NCBI GenBank assembly: GCA_018806985.1
Contig: JADANN010000315.1
Span: forward strand, 744,001 to 808,000
Direction: 5' to 3'
Length of the DNA stretch: 64,000 nucleotides
Source: Angiostrongylus vasorum
Lineage: Eukaryota > Nematoda > Chromadorea > Rhabditida > Metastrongylidae
In this document: piece after piece, positions 11,701 to 23,080 of the stretch
How positions within the stretch are numbered: the first letter of the stretch is position 1
Layout: each line of letters begins with the position of its first letter
Position numbers and translations under genes: made by a program
Notes under the pieces: model-generated
The model's input: the letters and a program-made list of their open reading frames with translations, nothing else
Database searches by the model: none
Told to the model about the DNA's origin: nothing

Positions 11701-13172
11701 TCTCGCAAAATATTCTCAACACCGCCTTTATTTCAATGCCTAATCGCGCGAGTTAATCAAAGCAACTGAAATGTCGTGATAGGAACTAATAAAACAACGT
11801 TGCTCACCTCGAGATTTCTTCAATCAGAGCGGCACACTGCTTGGGGCTTCTCATAGCAATGGTCTCTGTTTGACCCTGCAATTTCAATTCTTCTAAGCGT
11901 AGAAAGTACGCTACAAGAAATAAAGCAGCTAGCGAAGGAATGATCAGAAGAAAACACCGGCACCTACAAATCTCTTACCTGATAAACAAGGAAATTTTTT
12001 GCCCTGATGGAAATTTGAAAACTCTCCATCTCACGATTGTACTGTTGCACAGGGAACAACCTGAAAAATTACACAGAAACATTCGATAAAAGTCACTACA
12101 AAACAGAAGAATAAAAGTGTGGATGCACACAAAAATCCGGGCTAAAACAACCCACGTCGTGGAAAGTCAAAACAACACATGTGAAAAACCTAGTGAGGGA
12201 CCTCCAGACATTCACTTTCGTTAAATATCATGAAAGAAATTTGAAAGCACAAGGATGAAAAAACGAAATGCATACAAAAGATAAATAAAGTGTAAAGCTC
12301 TAAGCGTTGATCAATCCTTTAGCGATGCGCCATGAATTCGGCTTCATTAAGTATCGCTGCAGGTGATTGAATGCATGTCTGGCCCTTACAATGATTCGCG
12401 GTGTATCGAGCCAGTGCTGCTATTCTCCTAGACAAGTCTGGTACCAGTTGCCCGACCTCGGCGGGATGGAAGGCTTGGCGGGCCATGGGCGAGGGATCGA
12501 TCCCATGTATATTGCAGGGCGCCTCCTACCACTGCACCACACGCGCACGTTGAAATGCTCATATAACCTCAAAAACTACTTTGAAAAAAACAATCGAGAC
12601 GAACATCGAAAAAGACTGAATAAATCAAGGTAAGGACGACCTGTCCATCCACACGGAACTCAGAACCGGCATGAGTTGCTGAGCGACAGAACTTTCTTTG
12701 ACGACCATCTGCGACTTTGTAATTTAATGCTACAGAACAACTATCCGACACCGGTTTTCCTAAAGGCGCTCCATGGATGAGATCCTAAACGTAACACTAG
12801 AAGCTCAATTGAACACGTGGTACAAGGTAGATTATAACATAGGTCAATCGAGATCGAAACACTTAGTAACTGAAACCTACTCTAATTTTTTTACGCGTAG
12901 ATTCGTTGCCTTTTCTCCTAACACGAAACTTATGGCGTCCATGAGATTCGGATTTGCCTGCAAACCGATTTAGGAGTCAAACGGCTAGAAAAATACCACA
13001 TAAGCTGCAATCAACCAAATAAACCGAGCAGGGATGAAAGTTATTAGCTCTGAAAGTTCGTACCAGAGCCATTGGGACCAATGACCGCTGTAAAGTTCTT
13101 GAATGGCCCGATCACATGTTTTCCACGGTAGGACTTAAAATTTACAATTTCCAACGTGTGCAGTGTACCCAT
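2774..13172 (-). CDS. smc-1: cohesin subunit SMC1 (structural maintenance of chromosomes 1)
   Basis: Head-and-coil ATPase of the cohesin ring, which pairs with SMC3 to hold sister chromatids together; the C. elegans orthologue is him-1. About 32 exons assemble to roughly 1,230 residues, the usual SMC1 length. Exon 1 (13064-13172) begins [15 protein letters not shown] and carries the Walker A start GPNGSG. Then 12881-12957, 12641-12784 ([11 protein letters not shown]), 11979-12060, 11818-11875, 11485-11658, 11302-11422, 11119-11193, 10740-10900, 9025-9111, 8800-8900, 8528-8615, 8339-8452, 8151-8276, 7439-7579 ([10 protein letters not shown], hinge start), 7173-7295, 7000-7112, 6789-6899 (hinge, [15 protein letters not shown]), 6545-6634, 6317-6447, 6153-6242, 6013-6081, 5836-5959, 5563-5736, 5228-5403, 5057-5181, 4874-4986, 3609-3780, 3473-3550, 3159-3329 (signature LSAGEKT, Walker [13 protein letters not shown]), 2996-3076 and 2774-2878, which ends [15 protein letters not shown] then stop. 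Several exons contain one-base frame breaks in homopolymers, read here as sequence errors. The exon 6/7 junction near 11422-11485 remains uncertain. Confidence 0.95.
3781..4873. other. large SMC1 intron carrying a repeat
   Basis: A 1.1-kb intron between conserved SMC1 exons. Apart from the family C repeat at 4283-4690 I see no coding signal. The open frames at 4288-4593 and 4355-4600 lie wholly inside the repeat and are not genes. Confidence 0.7.
4283..4690 (+). repeat. dispersed repeat family C
   Basis: A 400-bp GC-richer block. The same sequence occurs reversed at about 60240-60660 (shared tracts include a block around ggagattttgccatc/catggtggcaaatctcc and the atggagat tail) and as a shorter plus-strand piece at 42283-42440. 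It sits in an SMC1 intron. Probably a SINE or other non-autonomous element; the class is not proven. Confidence 0.65.
6646..6775 (+). repeat. 65-bp tandem duplication in an SMC1 intron
   Basis: Two adjacent copies with period 65 bp, both starting tggcaggaaagtaacgg, with very few differences. They fill most of the intron between exons 6545-6634 and 6789-6899 and do not touch coding sequence. Could be a recent local duplication or an assembly artefact. Confidence 0.85.
9112..10739. other. large SMC1 intron without recognised content
   Basis: A 1.6-kb gap between coiled-coil exons that join directly in the SMC1 protein. Several short open frames occur (for example 9463-9672 minus, 10283-10543 plus) but none resembles SMC1 or any family I know. 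I see no conserved repeat here. Confidence 0.6.
12296..12549 (-). repeat. SINE family A copy in SMC1 intron
   Basis: Minus-strand copy with family 3' end at the left (gcgttgatcaatccttta) and tRNA-like head at the right. It lies in the intron between SMC1 exons 11979-12060 and 12641-12784, in the same orientation as the gene. Moderately diverged, with an internal deletion near 12400. Confidence 0.85.
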
Positions 13173-13190
13173 TTTGCAACCTGGAATAAG
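13173..13190 (-). promoter_or_regulatory. candidate trans-splice acceptor before SMC1
   Basis: On the minus strand the sequence ttattccag lies only 8 bases upstream of the SMC1 ATG. A 3' splice acceptor this close to a start codon, with no good upstream coding exon, is typical of spliced-leader addition in nematodes. A 5'-UTR intron is the alternative. Confidence 0.5.
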
Positions 13191-13279
13191 GTGGAATGAA
13201 ACCTGGCTAAGAACTTCCATAAAAGAAGTTGAAGACAACGGATAAAATGCCATAGATGGTAGGTCTGTAAACAGATTAA

Positions 13280-13405
13280 TAAAGAAAACAATGTATAAGT
13301 GTGTACATACACATGTGCATTCACACAATGTATTTATGTATGTATGCACGTATATACACGTTGCACATACACTCGTATATGCACGTACACATGTGTTTAT
13401 ACAAA
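13280..13405. repeat. alternating purine-pyrimidine tract upstream of SMC1
   Basis: About 120 bp rich in TG/CA and TATG/CATA alternation (tgtgtacatacacatgtgca and similar). It lies 0.1-0.23 kb upstream of the SMC1 start. Such tracts can adopt Z-DNA and are often variable in length; no direct evidence of function here. Confidence 0.7.
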
Positions 13406-15475
13406 TGGCGTGGATTCAATTAAGAGATACTTCTATGAAGCAAATGTTCAAGCAAAGAAAACACGTAAATGATAGTTTTAAATGTGGTAAAAGCGCGCCA
13501 CCACGCCACATTTGCAATTTTGCGTTTGGGGAAATCAGTTGCGTTAGGTGCAAATAGTAGGGATCCCAAACATAAATTTGTATCTGTTGCATATACATTA
13601 GTTAATTGAGAACTGCCTCCATGAAAGGAATGCAAAAATTTTACAGGACAATTTTAAATGTAAGGAAAGCGCGCCACAGCGCACTGTCTTCAATTTTTTC
13701 GAATGATGAAAACAGTGGTGTTGTGGCAGATAGCGACAGCACTCTCAAACTGATATGCAGTAGAACCAAACACTTCTACCAACTGTACTTCGCTTCAGCA
13801 CACAAATAGCTCTTCTTACAGTTATGACAGCAGTCAGATGGACATTGAAGACAAATCGACTAGAATCAATCCGGCTTTTAAGAAGACGGAAACGTAAAGA
13901 CGTCAGAAGAACTCAAGGCTTTAACAGCATCGTCTTTGCTGAATGATTTCAGAAGCTATTCCCTATTTGTAGAGAGGTGGAATGGAAGTCAGTTTTAAGA
14001 AGTGTTAAGGCAGTGTTATTTTACTTCGTTCACCGAGGAATGGAAGAGAATTCAGACTGTGCTACGTCTTTCGTAGTCCACAGCTGATAGGACAATTGGC
14101 ATAAAGCTAGATCTATATGACTCTGTTCCATTTAATCTCCCCGAAATGTCCGGAATTTTGAACAAAGAGGCTATTAGAACCAGATTCAGTTAATGAACTG
14201 TATCTTATTCAAAGTGCTTATTACGTAACACTAATGAATAAGTTGCCATATATACTATATGATACCAAATGAGGACAAAAGTAGAAAGATCTCGGCGTTG
14301 ACCAATCCCTGAGGGATATGTCATACATTCGACTTCACTAGGCATCGTTAGAAGTGATTGAATGCATATCTGGCCTTTACAATGATTCGTAGTGGCCCAT
14401 CAATGTATTGAGCCAGTTCTGCTCTCCTCAAAACAAGTCTGGTACCAGGTTGCAGACTCAAGGCATGAGAAGGTTGGTGAGGTTAGGAGCGAGTATCGAT
14501 CCCATGTGTTTCCGCAGCGCCTGTGAGCCCTGCGCTACCAGTGTCCTCTTACTATGTACTACATAATATATAATATTATACCGTATTATTACGCACTGCA
14601 TGCTAAAAATAACGAAACCATAACGAAATAGGCCCCATAATATTAGGTTGTTCAGAAATAAATGAGCGTTTTTGACTATGCCGTTTGTAATGTCATAACT
14701 TCATCCAAACTATGCTTTATTAGTCAAAATGAAACCGTTTGAATCTACACTGGGCCAAAGAGGAACCAGTTTATTTATTCGGCTCATAGCAGGAACTGTG
14801 GATGAAAAATGAGAAGTTCAGCGAAAGTTCATAAGTTGGTGAAGAAATTTGCCTGTTTTCTCAGCAGAACAACAACCAGATGAAAATGCGGAAGGGCAGC
14901 ACGGAATTACCTTTAAAAGTGCTATATTATGCGACGCGATGTCTCGTCAACTAATTTGTCACTGAATTTCAGGAGAGGGGTTCCAGATTTCGTGAAGCTC
15001 TAAATGTACCACATTGGAATGGACTTATCTCACAAAATAACACGAAAAACGGAATTCAAACAACATCTTTTGAATAAAACAATAGGAAAAGTGGATGCGT
15101 CTCGGCGTGAAACGCCACAGAAGGTCCCATTAGTTACAACCTACAGTATGTACACGTTTGGTGCGATGGGTCAGCAATTGCTGGTTGGAGCACGTTCATT
15201 CTCTTATTTGAAAATTGAAAACGAGTTGAATAAGTTATTAGTATTATTATCTCTCATTTACTGGATCTAAGTTAAACAAGGGAGTGATTTATTCACTACA
15301 TCTGCCATCCACCATTTAGAGTGTCCAGCCGGCGGCACTAGTTGCCGGATGCGTGCCTTTACCGAACTCACCAGTTCAGCAACAGCATCCATTGTTAATC
15401 AGTGTGTGCTGTCGTGTTTTCTACGCTCAGTACATCGACCACTGAACTACTATGAATAGGATAATATAATAAAAC
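13406..15475. other. repeat-derived intergenic stretch
   Basis: No gene recognised. It contains a diverged SINE A copy (14287-14545) and, at about 14645, a sequence resembling a mariner-type inverted terminus (ttaggttgttcagaaataa) without a recognisable transposase or partner terminus. The short frames at 13291-13809 look like low-complexity and chance frames. Confidence 0.5.
14287..14545 (-). repeat. SINE family A, diverged copy
   Basis: Minus-strand copy recognisable by ctcggcgttgaccaatccct at its 3' end, the aatgcatatctggcctttac block and the acaagtctggtacca block. The tRNA-like head is decayed. Confidence 0.75.
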
Positions 15476-17330
15476 TTGGCCAAAGGTATCACTCTTGTGA
15501 ACTATCAAAGGGTTTTCTCGTCTATTTGCCTGTATTTAACTGCTCTGCACTACTCCAGTCGAAGCTCCAGAGACTGGGAAAAACATTGGCAAAGCCCACC
15601 GATGCTTCGCCAATTACAAAACGAAAATGAGTGTACTCCGATGCCCAGACGGAACTGTTACAGCGTCCAGAAAGGCAATGGAGAAAATCATTCGAAGAAT
15701 ACTACTCAGATCTCTTCGATACCCACGTCCACCTTCCGTCATATGAAGTAAAGAAGGATGGATATGTTGTACCACCGGTTCTCCCTTACCAAATCCGACA
15801 TGCCATTTCATCAGTGAAAAATCGAACAGCAGCAGTGCGGACAGAGTGGATCTGAACACTTGCAGAACCTTCCGCCAGTCCTGTAACACACTGGCTCGGA
15901 TCCTTACACGTTATCTGTCAGAATGCAAGGTCCCTACTCAGTGGAAGACCAGCAAGACCGTGCTAATGTTCAACAAGGGTGACTTCGACGTTATCGGCAG
16001 CTATCGGCCAATCTGCTTGCTGACTGTCGTCTACAAACTTTCACTCGAGTCATCCTAAACGCTGTTGACAGAGCACTAAACCAAGGACAGCCATGTGAGC
16101 AAGCAGGGTTCCTAAAAGAATTGAGTACGATGGACCACATCCACACGATAACAAGACTCATTGAATTACTGCAAGAGTACAAAATACCGCTCTGTCTCAC
16201 TTTCATTGATTTAAGGAAGGCTTTTTGACTCAGTTGAAACTGAAGCAGTCGTGAAAGCTCAGGACGGGCAATGGATCCCAACTCATTGTATGAAGATTCT
16301 TCGTGGGCTGTATAGAAATTTCACAACCAATGTATAACCATCCTAAAAACGATCCGACGTCAGAAAAAGGGTTTAGGTAAGGCGATACTATCTCCCCAAA
16401 ACTATCTACCGCCACTCTCGAGAACGTCATGCGGACATTGGAATGGGACAACATTGGAGTGAAAATTGACCGTCTACAATTACACCATCTTCGCTTTGCT
16501 GATTACATCGCCCTTATAACACCAAACATTAGCCAAGCGGAACGAATGTTTGCCGACTGTGATAAAGCCTGTCGAAAAAATTGGTCTTCTGCTAAATCTG
16601 ACAAAAACGATGTTTGTGAAGGACAGATTGGTTGCATATGCCCCATTTACGCTTAACGGAATGGACATCTTCGAATGTTCCAGTTACTTCTATATAGTTC
16701 GGTAAGTGAACACGATGAAAGACTTAGCTCCAGAGGTGAACAGAAGGAAAGGAGCGGCTTGGAGAGCTTTCGAAAGCATCTGCGATATAGTGAAGGGTAC
16801 AGAGAACACCCGGCTCCGTGCCTACCTTTCCGATTTTTTTCACGATAGTTCCTGACTTGACGTATGGGTGAGAATTCTGGTCACTGAGTATGCAAGATGA
16901 AAGATGACACAGCGTTATTGAATGGGCAGTGAGACAGGACGATGCTAATAGTATTTGTCACACTAGTAATGGAAGTGATCTGAAGCTCCGACCCGTGTCA
17001 ATGGTCATAAGTCAAAGGTGTCGTTCTGTACGCGAAACTATCGAACACAAGGTGGACCGGAAACGTAGTGCGCATCAACGGCAACCGGTGGGCAAGAGCC
17101 GTTGGCGACTGGATTCCGCGGGATGTCAAACGTACTGCAAGAAGACCACAGATACGATGGTCAAAGTTCTTCACGAGAAGCCTGGATTAAAGGTGTGCTC
17201 AACTAATCCATAGAACAACCACAACCCACTGAGCTACTCCTACACGCGACACGGAAAATTTGATGATCTATTGGTGCCCACTCGAGTCGCTCGACGGTCA
17301 ACGGAACTACAGGTGATACAGATGACAGGT
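15476..17330 (+). mobile_element. RTE-type non-LTR retrotransposon, 5'-truncated and decayed (copy A)
   Basis: Pieces of one reverse-transcriptase ORF occur in order: a pre-RT block (YYSDLFDTHVHLPSYEV, about 15700-15760), a motif-A-like block (LTFIDLRKAF, near 16195-16225), the catalytic block (HHLRFADYIALIT, 16480-16520), and a C-terminal GR-rich tail near 17045-17160. The catalytic FADD is FADY, and frameshifts and stops separate the pieces, so it cannot encode active enzyme. No endonuclease is present, as expected from 5' truncation. It matches copy B (18533-21564) and lies in the opposite orientation. Confidence 0.85.
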
Positions 17331-17643
17331 GATTATTGTAATACATATATTATACCCACATTATTATATTAATGTCAAAACCGACCGTTACTTAACCTTA
17401 GTAGTAAAATAATCCACATGGGTTCATATTGTTGAGCTTACGCGAGGTTGATAGGGAGGACAACCTCGTGTAAGCTCAGCAATATAAACACGCGCTGATT
17501 ATTACCTTGCATTACTTTGTGCATTATAGGTTCGATCACCTACTCTGGGCGAACAGTACTCAACAAATTGGTACTGGAGTTGCCTGACATGGCAAAAACG
17601 CTTTATTCGAGGAAGTGACCTTTTAAGTTCGACAGAGCTTACA

Positions 17644-17740
17644 AGAGTTCGGTGTTGATCAATCGTTAAGGGACTCTCCATGCGTTCGACTTCATGAACT
17701 ACTCTGCGGCAACCATTTGGGTTTAATTTGGCCTGTGCAA
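17644..17740 (-). repeat. SINE family A, 3' fragment
   Basis: About 95 bp matching only the 3' end of family A (gttgatcaatcgttaagggac, then catgcgttcgacttcatg). It lies between the two RTE copies. Confidence 0.6.
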
Positions 17741-18532
17741 TATTAATACATTACTTGCACTAGAATTACTTTTGCTTTTAGAAATCCGTAGTTTATAATA
17801 AGTCCGCCCTAAGAGAACTCTTCCTCTCTCTCGAAATTATAACCATCGCGTGAGCGAATTATGGTTCAATAATAAAGATGCGCTGCAAAACGGGTTTCTA
17901 CATTTGAGTAAAGGATTTCGCACTGGCCTGCAGTGACAAGCATTGTAGCATACTAAGTTACGACCTTCACGATTGCAGAACTCCAGAAAACTAGTTGTTT
18001 TAATTTCGTGCCTACCTTTCGCCTTTGCTATAGAAAGCTCTGCAGAAAAGCGATGCGAAGGCGCAGGGTCTAAGTGACGTCAAAAAACAGAAAATAAACG
18101 GAGTAATTTTCTCACAGTTCTTTCCTTAGGCTGCACCTCTAAACAGTTGGAGCCCTCTGTATGATCAAATGACAAATCGTCATCTTTCTGTGTAGGCCTA
18201 TCCTTCTCATCAGGCATTCTTTCGCCTCACAAAGTCAAATGTGCTATCATAAACCAGCGAAGCATTGAAAACTACTGTACATCGGGTCAAACCTGTTGTG
18301 TTATAAATAAAAGAGAAACCCTCATGGTGACAGATGTTTGGACAAATAAACCTCATACGCAATAACTTAAGAATAACGTTGTTTTTTTTGACTTCTTCAA
18401 TATTCACCCTTCGTTCTTTTTCCCCCTGTAACTCCCTTTGCGCATTCGTCCAAAAAATGTGAGGGAAGTGATGGTGAAGCTGAAATTGGCCGACTAAATG
18501 ACGGAGAACTCAAATTCCACGCATCACCTGTA
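17741..18532. other. spacer between the two RTE copies
   Basis: No gene or clear element recognised. The 65-codon minus-strand frame at 18210-18407 has no recognisable homologue. Confidence 0.5.
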
Positions 18533-21500
18533 TCACCTGTAGTCCCAGTGATCATCGAGTGACTTGAGTGGGCGCCAGTAAATCTTCCATTTTTTCCCTG
18601 TCGCGTGCAAGAGCAGCCCAGTGGGTTCTGCTCGTTCTAGACACTCGGCGAGCACCATATCTTTCTTCAAGGCTCTTTGTGAAGAACTCTGACCATCGGG
18701 TCGGTGGTCTTCCTGCAGTACATTTGATATCCCGGAGAATCCAGTCACTAACGGCTCTTCTCCATCGGTTGTCATTCATACGCATTACGTGTCCGGTCCA
18801 CCTTATCTTCGACTGTTTCTCACACAGAACGGCATCTTTGATTTCTGATCGTTGACGCAAGTCGGAGCTTCGGATCTCATCCCTTATTTGTGTGAAAACG
18901 GGATACTCCTAGCGTCGTCCTTTCGTCTGCGCATTCGATAACGCTGAGTGATCTTTCATCCTGCTTACCCAGCGACCAAGTTTCTGATGCATACGTTAGG
19001 ACAGGAGGTGCCATTGAGTCGAAAAGGAGAGCGGAGTCGAGCGTTCTTTGTTCTCTTCACTAAATCCTCGATGCTCTCGAAATCTCCCAAGCCGCTCGTA
19101 CCCTTCTGCTCAGCTCTGGAGCTAAGTCGTTCATCATATTGATTTACCGACTTAGATAGACATAACTGGAGAATTCGGAGACATTCATCTCGTTGAGCGT
19201 GAATGATTCATACGAAAGCAATCCGTTCTTCATGAACGTCGTCTGTGAGATTTAATCGAAGACCAATCCTTCGACAATCTTTATCAAAGTCGAGAAGCAT
19301 ACGTTCCGCTTGGCTAATGTTCCGTGTTATAAGGACGATGTCATCAGCAAAGCGAAAATGATGTAACTGCCGAGCATCGATTTTCACTCCCATATTATCC
19401 CATTCCAATGTTCGCATGACGTTCTGGAGTGTGGCGGCAAATAATTTTGGCCAGATGATATCGCCTTGCCTAACTCCTCTTTTGACGTCAATGTTAATAC
19501 CGTTGTTGAATGGTGATTTCTTGCTTGTGAAAATTTTTTGTACAGCTCACGAAAAATCCTAGTGCACTGAGTAGAGACTCCTTGACTGTCAACAGCTTCT
19601 ATGACTGCTTTTATCTCAATTGAATCAAACGCCTTCTGTAAATCGATGAAAGCGGCACAGAGCAGTCTTGTGTACTCTCGCGGTACTTCCATGAGCCTTG
19701 TTATCCTGTGGATGTGGTCTATCGTACTAAATCCTTTTCAAAACCATGGTTGCTCACATGGCTGTCCTTCATCCAGTGTTCTGTCTTTCCTGTTTACGAT
19801 GACTCGAGTGAAAAGTTTGTAGACGACAGACAGTAAGCAGATTGGACGATAGTTGCCGATATCCTGTAGGTCACCGTTCTTGAAAAATAACACGGTCATG
19901 CTGGTCTTCCAGTGGGTAGGGACCTTGAATTCGGAAAGGTAATGTGTGAAGAGCCGAGCCAGTGTTTTTACGAGGACTGACGGAAGGTTCTTCTGGTGTT
20001 CTGGTTTTATCCTCTCCGGACCTAGTGTTGTTCAATTTTTCACCGACGAAATAGCATGTCGGATTTCGGAAGGGAGAACCGGTGGTACAGCATATCCATC
20101 CTCCTTTATTTCATATGACGGAAGTTGGACGTGGCTATCGAAGAAATCCGAGTAGTATTCGTGAGTAATTTTCTCCATTGTCTTTCTGGACGCTGTAGCT
20201 GTTCCGGCTGGGCGCCGGAGTGCAATCATTTTGGTCCTGTAATTGGCGAAGCTTCAGTGAGGTTTGCGAATGTTTTTCCCAGCCTCTGCAGCTTCGACCA
20301 TTACTGCCGCTCTTCTCTCTTCAAGATCTTTTTATCGCCTGTCTGCACTGTTTTGCAAGTTCGGACGTTAGTTCGCCGTTGCGTGCAGCTAGTACGATTC
20401 AACGCTGGCGTATCAGCTTGGGTGTATCTGGAGAAAGACGTCTCTTGGTGACTTTCGAACTCATAGCTTTCATAGCGCTAACGTGAAGATGTTGAGTGAG
20501 CCGATCGTATTCCTCGTCGATGTTATCGACAACGGCATCTTTCCAACAGCGGACTCATGAATTGGATAAGTCCCAGTTCATAGTGGTTCTGGGACTTCGG
20601 TTTTTGAATCTAGCGGCTTTTTCTCCTTTCTGCGAGAAATAGAATCTTGCACGAAGAAAGCGATGGTCGGACCCCCACGTAGAATTTTGGGACAACGGCG
20701 ACATTGGTTAGGCAGAGCTTTCTACTTACTATGGTGCGGTCTATTTCGTTATGGCACTCCCCATTGGAAGACTCCCCACGTCCACCGTTGAGGGTGGGGA
20801 TTTTTGGAATTCCGAGTTACCATGGATGGTCTTGCTCGTCTTGATAAACTCAGATAGCCGCTCACCCTCTTCGTTCAATTCTAATCCGTGGGTCCCAATG
20901 TGACGTTCTTCAGACGTTCTTCTTGGTCCAATGTTGGCGTTGAAATCTCCAATGGATGACCTTTAAGAATGTATGATCTTCTCTGTAGAAATTCTCCAGC
21001 TCCGTATAGAACGCTTCGACTTCTTCTTCGTCATAGTTTGATGTCGGCGCGTAAACGACCAAGATTGTCAAAGCCGGTATTGATCCACATCTTTTTTAAT
21101 CGTAAACGTCCGATTCGCGTTGTTGGTTGTTCGAATGAATCGATGTTCCTGGACAAACTGGTGTTGACGATAGCTCCGACGTCGCCGACTCCTCCATTGT
21201 CGTGTGTTCCAGGGAACAGTTCTCCTGTGTCACAGACGGCGTTGAGTGGGTGGCATCGCCTCGTCTCGGCCAGGCCGATGGCATGAGCAAGTCCTCTATC
21301 GAGGACTCGGAGGCAAGTGTACGTGCATTGTAGGTTCAGATCGTCACCTTAGCTCTTTGTAATCCAGACAGCTTCCATTGGCTCTGAGATTTTTAGCAGC
21401 CTCTCCATACTCGCCCAATGCAGCGCTGCGAAATTGGGGGCTCTTTCGGGGTCAGGGGGAATGTGGTCCGTTTTTTCTTTTACTGTGTTTAGCATTGTGA

Positions 21501-21564
21501 AACCACGAATAGCTTGCTGTGCTCTGAACATGGGGGCTGGGTATACTAACGGGTAGCTTGCCAA
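18533..21564 (-). mobile_element. RTE-type non-LTR retrotransposon, nearly full length but broken (copy B)
   Basis: About 3.0 kb, close to the usual RTE size. Read on the minus strand from the right: an AP-endonuclease-like region (about 21340-20900, including LAHAIGLAETRRCHP), a linker (YYSDFFDSHVQLPSYEI, 20229-20032), reverse transcriptase motif A (CAAFIDLQKAFDSIE, near 19660), the catalytic box (FADDIVLIT, near 19340) with the YADD-type aspartates intact, then a C-terminal region (IRWTGHVMRMNDNRWRRAV to about 18552). Frameshifts separate the parts, so the ORF is broken. Target-site duplications were not identified. Confidence 0.88.
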
Positions 21565-21592
21565 GCTCTCCCAGAGTGGACATGGAGATTAT

Positions 21593-22030
21593 TTGTTGGA
21601 GGCGACTCCTAACCGCCTCCCATATACTTTCCTATCACATGATTGCATGATTCCCCTTGGTTGTACATGGCATTCCGACATCCAGGAACACCTCGCAGTA
21701 ACAATAAGGCGCAAACCGTTGGGAGGAGTCACGCAGCATGGAGAGAGAGATATCTATAGCAAATCTCAGCAGATTACGAAACTATTGATGGCTCCATCTC
21801 AGCAGTCCCTACGACGAATCATGGTTATAGCGCGCTATGAGAGGAAACACAGAATCCTTAATACCTATACATCTGTAGTGCAAGGCTTCTCCTATAAACA
21901 TGTTAAGGCCGCAACTCCCAAAGTGCAACAATCATTGACAAATTTTCGAGAGTTATCGAAGAACCGGCATCGCTTACTTGGTGAAGCACAATTTCTGGCA
22001 AGGAACTGGTTGTTATCTCATTTCCAATAG
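21593..22030 (+). CDS. unrecognised open frame beside RTE copy B
   Basis: A 145-codon plus-strand frame, long for this window, abutting the 5' end of the minus-strand RTE copy. No motif recognised. It may be antisense to the 5' region of the retrotransposon rather than a gene; no splice context supports it. Confidence 0.2.
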   Translation: MLEATPNRLPYTFLSHDCMIPLGCTWHSDIQEHLAVTIRRKPLGGVTQHGERDIYSKSQQITKLLMAPSQQSLRRIMVIARYERKHRILNTYTSVVQGFSYKHVKAATPKVQQSLTNFRELSKNRHRLLGEAQFLARNWLLSHFQ

Positions 22031-22557
22031 CTATGACGCATAATAGGTTTTTTTTCTGGAAGGAGAGGATAACAGAACCACAAAATGGACATTATAGTAT
22101 TCTTTTTTATAACACACAGAACTTCGTTAAGTGCTGACTACACAATGATTAGATGAAGGACGACTTTTCTTCCACCAAGCGCAAGACTAAGATATGGCCC
22201 AGGAACATAGTAAGCATATGCAGAAAATCATATCGGATACCTAATAGTTAGAGAGACAAGAAAAACATGCGAAGGAACCGAACAATCGGACAACAATCTC
22301 AAACAACTTATGCGTCGTGAACTTAGGGCAGGTCCATGGACCGTATACTTGATCTAAAGGCGCATTTCGGTTGTGCTCCAATGGCACATTCCACGACGAC
22401 GACACACGACGATGGTCGCGGTCGTGAAACAGTTAAAAGATATCTGTATAGGGCTGGCATGTGACCTTGTATCAAGTCGCCTGAGGTACAACAGCATGAC
22501 AGAAGTAACCAATGCAAACTACAGGGTAACTTGAATATTATTTCGATTCTAATCACT

Positions 22558-23080
22558 CTGATGAATCATGATTATTCTATGCCATGGGCAGCTGTGGAGA
22601 ATTGAGAAACGGACTCACGCGAAAGTCGCTTCCAAATGCTGACAGCAAAGTGGTTCCTTAGTGGACCACGGTAACAATTAGTTAACAGTAATATACACAC
22701 TCTGTGGCGCGCGTGGCGCGGTGGTTGGAGGCGCCACTGCGTCACACGTGTGGAATTGATCACCCCGCCTATGGCCCACCAAACCCTCCATTTCTCCGAA
22801 GTCAGCAAATTCGTACCAGACTTTTCTGGGAGGATAGCAGTAGTGGTTCGATGCATCGGCGATTCAGAGTCACTGTAAAGGCCAGATATACATTCAGTCA
22901 CCTCCAACGATACTTATGCACGGCGCATCCTTCAGGGATTGATCAACGCTGAGAACTTTATCCTTTTTATCCTTTATACACATCATGTGCGCACTTAGAG
23001 TGGCAGAGCGTGTTTTCTTATAAATTGCTGTTCTCAACTCCAAGTCCCGTGGTTATTGTCTACTCATAACGACTCGATTC
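22558..23080 (+). repeat. dispersed repeat family E, interrupted by a SINE
   Basis: Left part 22558-22700 and right part about 22980-23080 match, in order, the uninterrupted copy at 28865-29100 (shared tracts: ggttccttagtggaccacgg / ggttccatcctggaccatgg, and caagtcccgtggttattg / gaagacccgtggttattg). A family A SINE lies between the halves. A third, shorter relative occurs at about 39950-40060. Confidence 0.7.
22706..22977 (+). repeat. SINE family A nested in repeat E
   Basis: Plus-strand copy with head gcgcgtggcgcggtggttgg and tail ending ttatcctttttatccttta. Flanked by imperfect short direct repeats (tatacacact and tatacacatc), as expected for a target-site duplication. The empty site is visible in the related copy near 29010. 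Confidence 0.85.

Noticed and set aside
14645..15300. Possible mariner transposon (ttaggttgttcagaaataa resembles a mariner terminus)
   Set aside because: No matching inverted terminus and no transposase motif in any frame, so only a note is kept in the intergenic entry.
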